From NCBI GenBank assembly GCA_937919165.1, contig CALFPO010000047.1:1-18883 (forward strand): a stretch of 18,883 nt of DNA. The letters run 5' to 3'. A model generated the notes under the pieces. The model searched no databases. It worked only from the letters and a program-made list of their open reading frames with translations, and was not told the origin of the DNA. The position numbers and the translations under genes are program-made. Shown here piece after piece: positions 1-6,728 of the stretch. The stretch is from an uncultured Bacillota bacterium (lineage in GTDB: Bacteria > Bacillota_I > Bacilli_A > Erysipelotrichales > Erysipelotrichaceae). Within the stretch, counting starts at the first letter, position 1. Each line of letters begins with the position of its first letter.

Positions 1-1
1 C

Positions 2-151
2 GGACCTGCCGATTTTATGCGCGCCCAGCTGAACGCAATGAGCGAAGAAACTTTTAAACTGTTCATTGACTATCAGCTTAAAGCTGCCGAGCGCCAGGAT
101 TTAATTGGCGCTGGTTCTCATGTTGTAGACATTCTGCATGTCAAAAAATAA
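2..151 (+). CDS. 3' end of a probable class I SAM-dependent methyltransferase (partial)
   Basis: An open frame of 49 codons runs in from the left edge and stops at TAA 149-151. The end of the peptide (ERQDLIGAGSHVVDIL, then HVKK) resembles the extreme C-terminus of many class I SAM-dependent methyltransferases, which often finish with an ERxDxIGxSxHxLDIL-like strand. The SAM-binding motifs would lie outside the window, so the family call rests on this tail only. It is the only plus-strand gene and converges on the helicase-like tail of the next reading frame, 46 bases away. It uses CGC and GCC codons more freely than genes further right, in line with the suspicion that roughly bases 1-430 do not belong with the rest of the window. 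It could instead be an unrelated protein with a similar tail. Confidence 0.45.
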   Translation, partial: GPADFMRAQLNAMSEETFKLFIDYQLKAAERQDLIGAGSHVVDILHVKK

Positions 152-197
152 CGGCGGCTGTGTACAATGCAGCTTAAATCAATCTTTTACAGAATTT

Positions 198-434
198 TTA
201 GCTGTTAGAAAATCTCTGCTTCATTCTTGCAAGAATCTCTTGTGCCATGTCGTTTGAAACTTCTGTCTGCGGTTCATGATATTCAACAAGATTTGCAGGT
301 ATTTCGTCTAGAAAAGGTGAAGGGGTACATTCAACAACGCTCTGCATTTTGCGGCGGTGATGGCAGCATGACAGGAACAGTTTTTGCTGTGCACGTGTAA
401 TTGCAACATAAAAAAGACGTCTTTCTTCTTCAAG
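198..434 (-). other. C-terminal end of a UvrD/Rep/PcrA-type DNA helicase, fused in frame to pheT
   Basis: The last 78 codons of the pheT frame encode EEERRLFYVAITRAQQKL and the following residues, the conserved motif VI of superfamily 1A helicases. The arginine in ITRA contacts the ATP gamma-phosphate in this family. After it comes a tail with CTPSPFLDEIP, matching the position where Rep/UvrD proteins carry a PSRFLxELP-like segment. Motifs I to V are absent, so this fragment cannot be a helicase. It ends in a natural-looking stop at 198-200, facing the methyltransferase-like fragment. It uses CGC and CGT for several arginines, whereas AGA is frequent in the genes to the right. The boundary at about 420-440 is inferred from where family resemblance changes; the exact base cannot be fixed by eye. 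Confidence 0.85.
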
Positions 435-2192
435 ATTGTCAGCATAAACCTTAGATAGTTCAAACAGCTTCACATTCTCATTCTGATGATCCAGATTGTA
501 TGATAGAGCCTCAAGAAGCGAATTCATAAGCGAAGTCCTTACATACCTTCTTGCATCAGAAAGCGGAGACTGCAGTTCAATTGCATTGCCGCTAGGCATG
601 CATGCATCCTTTATGTATCTTTCAGAAACAAGCGTATAGGTATTTATGTCGTAGAATCCATGTCCATTGAGTATGCTTCTGATGGTTCTGCGCATTGACT
701 GCATGCTGCTGAGCTTTCCTACGGTCTGAGGAAGAAGCGGAAGAGTCGACTGCAGGTCATCGAAATCAGTAAGCCTTACAATCTCTTCATCGATATCTAC
801 AGGAATCTTCAGATCAGTTGCACGATATGATGGTATTTCCGTAATGAAGCTATTGCCATCCTTGTGGCAATTGAAGCCAAGTCTTCTCATGACATCCATA
901 GCTTCATCGATTGTATATTCTTTGCCTATTATGGCGTTTAGATGATCTAGAGATTCAACGATCTCGTATGGTTCATAATCAACCTTGCCGCATTCGATAG
1001 TCTCTTCGATATCGTCTGCATCAGCAAGTTCAATAAGCAGTTCTACTGCTCTATCCATAGCCTTGTTCTGGGCAAGAGGCTCAAGTCCCTTAGAGAATCT
1101 TGCAGCTGCTTCAGTCTGCAGTCCTAGACGGTTTGATGTACGTCTGATCTGGGCATGGTCAAACAAAGCAGCTTCGATGATCAATGATGATGTATCATCG
1201 AGAATCTTGGTATTGTCGCCGCCCATGATGCCGGCAATGCCGATAGGCTTTCCTTCAGAAGTGATCATCAGATCGCCCTTTTCGATCTTATATTCGATGC
1301 CATCAAGGGCTGTATAGTTTCCTTCATAGTCATCTCTTACTGTAATCTCTTTGGCAGGATTGCTTCTCAGATCATAGAAATGAAGAGGCTGTCCCGTCTC
1401 CAGCATGACATAGTTGGAGATATCGACAAGGTTGTTTATGCATTTGACGCCATTGGCACGCAGATGTTCCTTCATCCATTCAGGAGATTCTTTGATCGTA
1501 ACCTTGTTTACGACTTTAGCCAGGAAATGTGTGCAGTTTGCAGATTCTGATTTCAGAATGAAATCGCTCTTTCTCCCGATATTTGCTTTGCCATCAAAGT
1601 CAGGAAGCGTTACTGGACGATCAAGAATGGCGCCCATCTCTTTAGCCATAGCATACATGGAAAGGCAATCAGGCCTATTGGCATAGATCGATACGTCAAG
1701 AATGGTATCGTCATATCCAAGACGCTTAAGGATGTCGGTATCGCCTACCTTGAAAGAATCATCAAGCTCTTCGATGCCATTATGGCTCTTGGAATCTTCA
1801 GGAAGAAGATCATCGTCGACGCCAAGCTCCTTCAGCGAGCACAGCATGCCGTTGCTGGCCTGTCCTCTGATGACACCAGCCTTGATTTCGCCGCCAGGAA
1901 GCTTTGCGCCTACCTTGGCAACGATTACCTTAAGTCCTTTGCGGCAGTTTGGAGCACCACAGACAATATCAAGAACTTCGCTTCCGATATCGGTCTTGGT
2001 GATATGCAGATGATCTGAATCAGGATGATCAGCACATTCAAGCACTTCACCAACCACAAGATTAGTGCCTTCCCCTATCTTCTCTATGCCTTCAACCTCA
2101 AATCCGCAGCTGACCATCTTATCGATTATTTCGTCGGTGCTTAGGTCAGATATATCCATGAAATCATTAAGCCAATTCAAACTCAATTTCAT
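198..2192 (-). CDS. pheT: Phenylalanyl-tRNA synthetase beta subunit, C-terminus replaced by a helicase tail (chimeric)
   Basis: PheT is the large subunit of the cytoplasmic (alpha-beta)2 enzyme that charges tRNA-Phe. Residues 1-586 follow the family: an OB-fold tRNA-binding domain at about 40-150, the B3/B4 domain with the editing site at about 210-385, B5 at about 405-475, and the start of the catalytic-like core. Family members are normally about 800 residues. Here homology stops near residue 586 (VKLFELSKVYADN) and the frame continues into 78 residues of a UvrD/Rep-type helicase C-terminus. The rest of the core and the ferredoxin-fold anticodon-binding domain are missing. The start is supported by AGGAGG eight bases upstream. 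The gene begins 12 bases after the pheS stop and shares the T-box transcript. As written the product should not be a working PheT. I infer an assembly chimera, or less likely a real deletion with another pheT elsewhere. Confidence 0.9.
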   Translation of the reverse strand: MKLSLNWLNDFMDISDLSTDEIIDKMVSCGFEVEGIEKIGEGTNLVVGEVLECADHPDSDHLHITKTDIGSEVLDIVCGAPNCRKGLKVIVAKVGAKLPGGEIKAGVIRGQASNGMLCSLKELGVDDDLLPEDSKSHNGIEELDDSFKVGDTDILKRLGYDDTILDVSIYANRPDCLSMYAMAKEMGAILDRPVTLPDFDGKANIGRKSDFILKSESANCTHFLAKVVNKVTIKESPEWMKEHLRANGVKCINNLVDISNYVMLETGQPLHFYDLRSNPAKEITVRDDYEGNYTALDGIEYKIEKGDLMITSEGKPIGIAGIMGGDNTKILDDTSSLIIEAALFDHAQIRRTSNRLGLQTEAAARFSKGLEPLAQNKAMDRAVELLIELADADDIEETIECGKVDYEPYEIVESLDHLNAIIGKEYTIDEAMDVMRRLGFNCHKDGNSFITEIPSYRATDLKIPVDIDEEIVRLTDFDDLQSTLPLLPQTVGKLSSMQSMRRTIRSILNGHGFYDINTYTLVSERYIKDACMPSGNAIELQSPLSDARRYVRTSLMNSLLEALSYNLDHQNENVKLFELSKVYADNLEEERRLFYVAITRAQQKLFLSCCHHRRKMQSVVECTPSPFLDEIPANLVEYHEPQTEVSNDMAQEILARMKQRFSNS

Positions 2193-2204
2193 CTTTGTGT
2201 CCTC

Positions 2205-3233
2205 CTATCTCTTGAAGCCCTTCAGGAAACGTATATCGTTGGTATACAGATCTCTGATGTCGGTTATTCCATACTTCAGCATCGCAATTCTCTCGATTCC
2301 GGCGCCAAACGCAAAGCCGGTATACTTCTTGGAATCGATGCCAGCCATCTCCAACACATTTGGATGAACCATGCCTGAACCCAGAATCTCGATCCAGCCT
2401 GTACCCTTGCAGGTAGGACATCCCTTGCCTCCACAGACATGGCATGTCATATCCACTTCAAATGATGGCTCCGTAAATGGGAAATATGAAGGTCTGAACC
2501 TGATCTTGGCATTCTTGTCGAACAGTTCTCTTATCATGAGTTCCAAAGTGCCCTTAAGATCTGATACGGTGATGTTTTCGCCTACCACCAATCCTTCGCA
2601 CTGACGGAACTGATGCGAGTGGGTTGCATCGTCGTCATCACGTCTATAGGTCTTGCCTGGACAGATTACCTTCACAGGCAGATTGCTTGCTTCCTTTTCC
2701 AGCACTCTCATCTGGATGGCAGTTGTCTGCGATCTTAGAAGATGGGTTGGATCGATGTAGAAGGTATCCTGCATATCTCTGGCAGGATGCCCTTCAGGCG
2801 TATTAGCTCTAGTGAAGTTGTAGAGATCCATTTCAACTTCTGGACCTTCCGCAACGTTATAGTCCATGCCAATGAAGATGTCTTCAAGCTCATTCTGCAC
2901 CAATGTCAATGGATGCAAAGTACCCATCTCTGGTGTATATGAATCCAAGGTAATATCGACTTTCTCCTTGGAAAGCTTCTCATCAAGGCCTGCACTCTCT
3001 AATGCGCTCTTCTTTGCTTCAAGAGCCTCAGTGACTTCTGTTTTAAGGCTATTTACCTTTGCGCCAAACGTTGGTTTCTCTTCAGGCGATAAATCCCTCA
3101 TCATGGCCATAAGGCCCTGTATCTTGCCCTTCTTTGACAGATACTCAATCCTGAGTTCTTCAAGTGCCTTGTCATCATTGCATTCTTCAATGCTCTTCAA
3201 GGCTAACATCTTCAATTGTTCTAAATCTTCCAT
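2205..3233 (-). CDS. pheS: Phenylalanyl-tRNA synthetase alpha subunit
   Basis: PheS is the catalytic subunit of the tetrameric tRNA-Phe ligase, which activates phenylalanine with ATP and transfers it to tRNA. The 342 residues match the usual bacterial length of about 340. A helical N-terminal arm (about 1-85) precedes the class II core. The core contains NTPEGHPARDMQDTFY (motif 1-2 region), YRRDDDDATHSHQF (motif 2), a cysteine cluster CHVCGGKGCPTC as in other Bacillota PheS, and GFAFGAGIERIAML (motif 3). The start ATG has AGGAGG five bases upstream at 3239-3244. It is the first gene of a T-box-controlled operon with pheT. Nothing in pheS itself looks abnormal, so the defect in this operon is confined to the pheT 3' end. 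Confidence 0.97.
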   Translation of the reverse strand: MEDLEQLKMLALKSIEECNDDKALEELRIEYLSKKGKIQGLMAMMRDLSPEEKPTFGAKVNSLKTEVTEALEAKKSALESAGLDEKLSKEKVDITLDSYTPEMGTLHPLTLVQNELEDIFIGMDYNVAEGPEVEMDLYNFTRANTPEGHPARDMQDTFYIDPTHLLRSQTTAIQMRVLEKEASNLPVKVICPGKTYRRDDDDATHSHQFRQCEGLVVGENITVSDLKGTLELMIRELFDKNAKIRFRPSYFPFTEPSFEVDMTCHVCGGKGCPTCKGTGWIEILGSGMVHPNVLEMAGIDSKKYTGFAFGAGIERIAMLKYGITDIRDLYTNDIRFLKGFKR

Positions 3234-3244
3234 GCGATCCTCCT

Positions 3245-3437
3245 AAAATAAAAGGTGGCACAAAGGGCGCATATGCGCGGTACCACCTTAATTTGTCTCT
3301 TTAATTCTTAACGCGAATAATACGTGGAGTATTGGTCCAACTATGAAGTGAATTCCCAGATTCATCGATAGGATCTTCTCACCAGCTGATCCCTCTCTTG
3401 ATCGACTCAATCAAGTACTACTCTTCAATAACAGTAC
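3245..3437 (-). promoter_or_regulatory. T-box riboswitch (tRNA-Phe) controlling pheST
   Basis: The 5' leader of pheS carries the conserved T-box antiterminator sequence AAGGTGGTACCGCG at 3276-3289 (complement). Its first arm also forms the competing terminator: AAGGTGG at 3283-3289 pairs with CCACCTT at 3252-3258, and TTATTTT follows. Upstream lies a typical Stem I with an AGAGAGGG region, a GCTGGTGAGA loop and a likely specifier TTC codon at 3350-3352 within GGGAATTCACTTC. TTC is the phenylalanine codon, agreeing with the genes controlled. In this class, uncharged tRNA binds Stem I and the T-box bulge, stabilises the antiterminator and lets transcription continue. Together with the rplA terminator this fills the 318-base gap between pheS and rplA. 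Exact Stem I boundaries are approximate. Confidence 0.95.
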
Positions 3438-3443
3438 TGAATA

Positions 3444-3452
3444 ATTATAGCA
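3444..3452 (-). promoter_or_regulatory. Extended -10 promoter of the pheST operon
   Basis: The minus strand reads TGCTATAAT (TATAAT at 3444-3449, TG at 3451-3452), a perfect extended -10 element. No good -35 hexamer lies at 16-18 bases, as is common for extended -10 promoters. It sits just upstream of the T-box leader and immediately after the rplA terminator. Confidence 0.75.
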
Positions 3453-3472
3453 CAAATCATATTTCAAGCATA

Positions 3473-3510
3473 TAAAAACCCGTCATTGAGAACTTTCTCT
3501 TTGACGGGTC
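3473..3510 (-). terminator. Rho-independent terminator of rplKA
   Basis: On the minus strand ACCCGTCA (3502-3509) pairs with TGACGGGT (3478-3485). A second five-pair segment (3488-3492 with 3495-3499) closes the loop, and a TTTTTA tail follows. It lies 42 bases after the rplA stop and separates the ribosomal protein operon from pheST. Confidence 0.88.
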
Positions 3511-3551
3511 TTTTCTGGTTGTCTTAACGATGAATCAAATCAAGAATCTAA

Positions 3552-4232
3552 TTACAGAGTCTCGACTTTGATGCCAGGGCCCATATTGCTAGAAAGGGTT
3601 ACTGACTGCATATATACGCCCTTAACAGCAGCTGGTTTAGCCTTAGCGATGACGCCATAGATAGCGTTGAAGTTTTCAACCAACTTATCTGTATCGAATG
3701 AAACCTTACCGATCAGGCAGTTGATGTTACCTTCCTTATCAACACGGTATTCAACTTTACCTTTCTTGATTTCTTCTACAGCTTGAGCAATATTCTGGGT
3801 AACAGTGCCAGTCTTAGGGTTAGGCATCAAGCCCTTAGGGCCTAACAGCTTACCTAATTTACCAAGTTCGCCCATCATATCAGGAGTAGCAACTATGATA
3901 TCGAAATCGAACCATCCGCCCTTAACCTTGTCAAGAATTTCCTTGTCGCCAACATAGTCAGCGCCTGCATTCTTAGCTACATCAATATTGGCACCCTGAG
4001 TTACAACCAAGATTCTCTGCGATCTGCCTGTTCCGTTTGGAAGTACAGTAGCGCCACGAATCTGCTGGTCCGCCTGACGAGGGTCAACATTGAGCTTGAA
4101 TGAAACTCTTACTGATGCATCATACTTTACTGTGCTTGTCTTCTTTACGAGTTCGCAAGCTTCTTCAGCAGTATACTTCTTGCCTTTTTCAATCAGGGCT
4201 AAAGAATTGTTATAGTTCTTAGAATGCTTCAT
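3552..4232 (-). CDS. rplA: 50S ribosomal protein L1
   Basis: L1 forms the mobile stalk of the large subunit near the tRNA exit site and in many bacteria represses its own operon by binding the mRNA leader. The 226 residues agree with the usual 225-235. The signature GKLLGPKGLMPNPKTGTVT is present in the middle domain, with the two-domain layout intact. The start codon overlaps the rplK stop by one base (TAATG), indicating translational coupling. A terminator follows at 3473-3510. Downstream genes are pheST rather than rplJL, so the usual L11-L1-L10-L7/L12 cluster is split here. Confidence 0.97.
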   Translation of the reverse strand: MKHSKNYNNSLALIEKGKKYTAEEACELVKKTSTVKYDASVRVSFKLNVDPRQADQQIRGATVLPNGTGRSQRILVVTQGANIDVAKNAGADYVGDKEILDKVKGGWFDFDIIVATPDMMGELGKLGKLLGPKGLMPNPKTGTVTQNIAQAVEEIKKGKVEYRVDKEGNINCLIGKVSFDTDKLVENFNAIYGVIAKAKPAAVKGVYMQSVTLSSNMGPGIKVETL

Positions 4233-4645
4233 TATTCTTCCACCTCGATTCCCATGTTTCTGGCAGTGCCAGCGATGATCTTCATAGCAGCTTCAACGTC
4301 ATTGGCGTTGAGGTCTGGCATCTTGTATTCAGCAATCTCTCTTAACTGATCCTTGGTAACCTTGCCAGCCTTTACGCTGTTAGGAGTACCAGAAGCCTTA
4401 GCAACGCCTGCAGCCTTCTTCAATAAGAATGCAGCTGGAGTTGTCTTCAGTACGAAATCAAATGACTTGTCTTCGTAAGCAGTGATGATTACTGGAACGA
4501 TGTCACCCTTTCTGTCCTTTGTCTGATCATTGAACTGGGTGCAGAACTGAGGCATGTTGATACCTGCAGATGCGAGTGCTGGACCAGGTTTAGCCATGCC
4601 AGCTTCAAACTGTAATTTACAGATTTTTGCAACTTTTTTAGCCAT
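4232..4645 (-). CDS. rplK: 50S ribosomal protein L11 with a shortened proline loop
   Basis: L11 binds the GTPase-associated region of 23S rRNA and, with it, forms the site of thiostrepton and a contact for elongation factors and RelA. The RNA-binding C-terminal domain is standard (PPAAxLLKKAAG-like stretch and GTARNMGI near the end). The N-terminal domain reads QFEAGMAKPGPALASAGINM. Compared with the near-universal pattern G-x-A-N-P-x-P-P-V-G-P-A-L-G-Q, four residues equivalent to E. coli 21-24 (S-P-P-V) are absent and GQ is replaced by AS. Total length is 137 residues instead of about 141. The frame stays open, so this is a clean 12-base in-frame difference. The start is supported by AAGGAGG at 4651-4657. 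Confidence 0.96.
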   Translation of the reverse strand: MAKKVAKICKLQFEAGMAKPGPALASAGINMPQFCTQFNDQTKDRKGDIVPVIITAYEDKSFDFVLKTTPAAFLLKKAAGVAKASGTPNSVKAGKVTKDQLREIAEYKMPDLNANDVEAAMKIIAGTARNMGIEVEE

Positions 4646-4663
4646 GTTTTCCTCCTTATGGTT

Positions 4664-4696
4664 GTGGTCTTAACGGAGTAGTTGCACTCCTGCCAC
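4664..4696 (-). promoter_or_regulatory. Probable L1-binding autoregulatory hairpin in the rplKA leader
   Basis: The leader RNA folds as GTGG (4693-4696) with CCAC (4664-4667) and an inner helix GGAGT (4686-4690) with ACTCC (4675-4679). The helices are joined by an asymmetric internal loop: CA on the 5' side and GTTAAGA on the 3' side. Two short helices around an asymmetric loop just before rplK is the arrangement known for L1 mRNA sites that mimic its 23S rRNA target. The hairpin ends six bases before the Shine-Dalgarno, so L1 binding there could block translation of both genes. The assignment is by position and shape. Confidence 0.65.
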
Positions 4697-4704
4697 GCTT
4701 AAAT

Positions 4705-4733
4705 ATTATACACAAAACGCAATATCTTTACAA
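4705..4733 (-). promoter_or_regulatory. Promoter of rplKA
   Basis: TTGTAA (4728-4733) and TATAAT (4705-4710) are separated by 17 bases on the minus strand. The -35 element is only seven bases beyond the hydrolase stop and no terminator intervenes, so read-through from the recX operon may add to this promoter. Confidence 0.75.
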
Positions 4734-4740
4734 CAGAATT

Positions 4741-6717
4741 CTAAATGAATGAAGAACCGCCTGTAACGATCCAGCATGCAAGCATTGCGGCAACCAAAGC
4801 GCCTGTATAGACGTTTCCTGTCTTGCGGTAGCAATATGTGCAGATGAAGGCAAATACCAGTACCTGAGGCAGGAAAAGTATCAGCAACGACATGAATGGA
4901 CCACCGAAAGTCGAACCAAACAGCAGATCGGCACCAGGACCGATTTCACCAAAGAATGGAATATATTCGATAAGCGTCACAAGCAATACGCCACCAATCA
5001 TCACCAAGGCATTGATCAGATAGTTGATCACGAAACTGAATGCACTTTCGCCATAGGTTGAATGGATCCTTAAGCCAGCCATGATCTTTGAGTTGTTGAA
5101 GATATAGAATGCCGCAAAGAAGCCGATATATATCGCAAATTGTCCTGCACGCATTCCGGTAAAGGTCTTGAACATTGGCCAGATATACCTCAGATCAAGC
5201 GTAAACAGCTTCTCTACCGCAAAGACGATCGCATACATGAACCCTACCATGCATACAGCCAGCAAAAGTGACAAGCCAAACAGCAGGAAGTCGAAACGTT
5301 CTGGATGCTTCTCGCTAGATAAGCCAAGATTGTACAGATCGCTAGGATGCTTCTTGTTTCTTCTGGCAGATATGTGCGTAATTATCATGATGATGATCAA
5401 AAGTCCATACCAAGAGATGAAGCCATTGCCGATTGTCATGCGGAATACGCCTTCAGGCAAAGGAAGAAGTCCATGGCCTAGCTGCGTCATGAACGGGAAT
5501 GATGCTCCTGCAAGAACAATCGTAATCAATGCACCAACAAGCCACTTGATCGGATTCTTGATATTCTCTTTTGGTGGAAGATTCTGTGCAACATAGCTGA
5601 ATACTGGCGTTGCAAGCAAGATATTCATCAAAGGAAGCATTGAGAATATTGCACATAATGTTGCCACTAAAGTAAGAAGTTCCTTGTATCCGGCAATCTG
5701 CGAACCATAAGATAGTTCGCTATTATGTCCAGTAGCGCTATCAAACCATTCAAGCGCTGTAGCTAAACCTATCTTATTGTGGGTAGTCAGACGATGATTG
5801 GTCATCAATAGCTGCATTCTTCTGGCGCTTCCATCATTGAAATCGCCATAGGTCTTGTTCCAATCGACCTTTGAAGTCTGGCCCATGAATTCCAGTCTCA
5901 GACCAGAACTCAATAATTCATCCGATACAGTATTCTCATAGTCTCTGAAATATGAGAATTCATCATACTTGGCCTGCAGAAGGAGCACATTGTTGAACTT
6001 GATGTTCATATAGTCATAGGCATTCTTGCTGAAGAGCTCGCCGCACTGAAGCACAGTTGCCTTAGGCATGATGTCGCTTCCTGAATAGGCTGCTGCAACC
6101 GACCATGATGACCATGTGCCCATCGAATGTCCTGTTACGCACATGTTCTTATTGTCAACATAGTCAAGCGTTGAAAGATAGGCATAGGCTGAAATGCCGC
6201 CACATGATGAATCGCTGATGGAATTGCCATCAGTATCCTTTGAATATCTGTCCTTGAAGAAAGACAGATTCGAGAAGTTCATCATGATCTTGTAGCGGCC
6301 AGCACCAGAAATCGTGACATAGGTCTTGTCGGCTTCTGAATCAAGTCCATAATTGACTGTTACCTTATGGTTGACCGATCCACGCTTAGCCAGACCAATA
6401 TCGGTCAAGCCATGTCCGTATTCATCGATTGCCATAGCCACATATCCTCTTCTGGCCAGTTCGATGCCATATGCTGCACATGTCTCATGGTCATTCTGAT
6501 AGCCATGAAGCAGAAGTACAGCAGGAGCCTTATTGGTTGATGAAACACCTTCAGGCTTGTAGAGCTTGTAGTAGATGTCACCCAGCTCTGTTTCGATTGT
6601 TCCGGTCTCGATGTCGATCTTGCCGAAATCACGCTGGAACAGATCAGCACAGAACATGCTGGCGAAACATATGCATACAAGCACCAATAAAGCAATCAGA
6701 TTCTTTTTGAGTTTCAT
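4741..6717 (-). CDS. Membrane-bound alpha/beta-hydrolase with a C-terminal multi-pass domain
   Basis: The 658-residue protein has three parts. Residues 7-24 form an N-terminal membrane anchor or signal. Residues about 40-330 are an alpha/beta-hydrolase fold: the oxyanion-region HGYQND at 71-76, the nucleophile elbow GHSMG at 196-200 with Ser198, a plausible acid Asp252 in AKYDEF, and a plausible catalytic His308 or His313. The remaining 320 residues contain about eight hydrophobic segments; the last segments (TGNVYTGALVAAMLACWIV) resemble the end of CPBP-type membrane proteins, but I see no firm assignment. The hydrolase domain is expected outside the cell if the N-terminal helix is inserted normally. 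Substrate is unknown: an ester, lipid or peptide are all possible. It is third in the recX-yhaM operon, 11 bases after yhaM, with AGGAGAAG as ribosome site. Confidence 0.8.
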   Translation of the reverse strand: MKLKKNLIALLVLVCICFASMFCADLFQRDFGKIDIETGTIETELGDIYYKLYKPEGVSSTNKAPAVLLLHGYQNDHETCAAYGIELARRGYVAMAIDEYGHGLTDIGLAKRGSVNHKVTVNYGLDSEADKTYVTISGAGRYKIMMNFSNLSFFKDRYSKDTDGNSISDSSCGGISAYAYLSTLDYVDNKNMCVTGHSMGTWSSWSVAAAYSGSDIMPKATVLQCGELFSKNAYDYMNIKFNNVLLLQAKYDEFSYFRDYENTVSDELLSSGLRLEFMGQTSKVDWNKTYGDFNDGSARRMQLLMTNHRLTTHNKIGLATALEWFDSATGHNSELSYGSQIAGYKELLTLVATLCAIFSMLPLMNILLATPVFSYVAQNLPPKENIKNPIKWLVGALITIVLAGASFPFMTQLGHGLLPLPEGVFRMTIGNGFISWYGLLIIIMIITHISARRNKKHPSDLYNLGLSSEKHPERFDFLLFGLSLLLAVCMVGFMYAIVFAVEKLFTLDLRYIWPMFKTFTGMRAGQFAIYIGFFAAFYIFNNSKIMAGLRIHSTYGESAFSFVINYLINALVMIGGVLLVTLIEYIPFFGEIGPGADLLFGSTFGGPFMSLLILFLPQVLVFAFICTYCYRKTGNVYTGALVAAMLACWIVTGGSSFI

Positions 6718-6728
6718 AGTTTCTTCTC

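Noticed and set aside
198..434. Helicase tail as a genuine extra domain of PheT
   Set aside because: It carries only motif VI, cannot fold or work as a helicase, and replaces rather than extends the essential PheT C-terminus.
985..1317. Plus-strand open frames inside pheT and other long genes
   Set aside because: They are antisense to well-supported genes, have serine- or leucine-rich shadow composition, and show no ribosome site or family resemblance.
3246..3551. Possible small gene in the 318-base gap between pheS and rplA
   Set aside because: The gap is fully accounted for by the T-box leader, its promoter and the rplA terminator, and no open frame with a ribosome site is seen.
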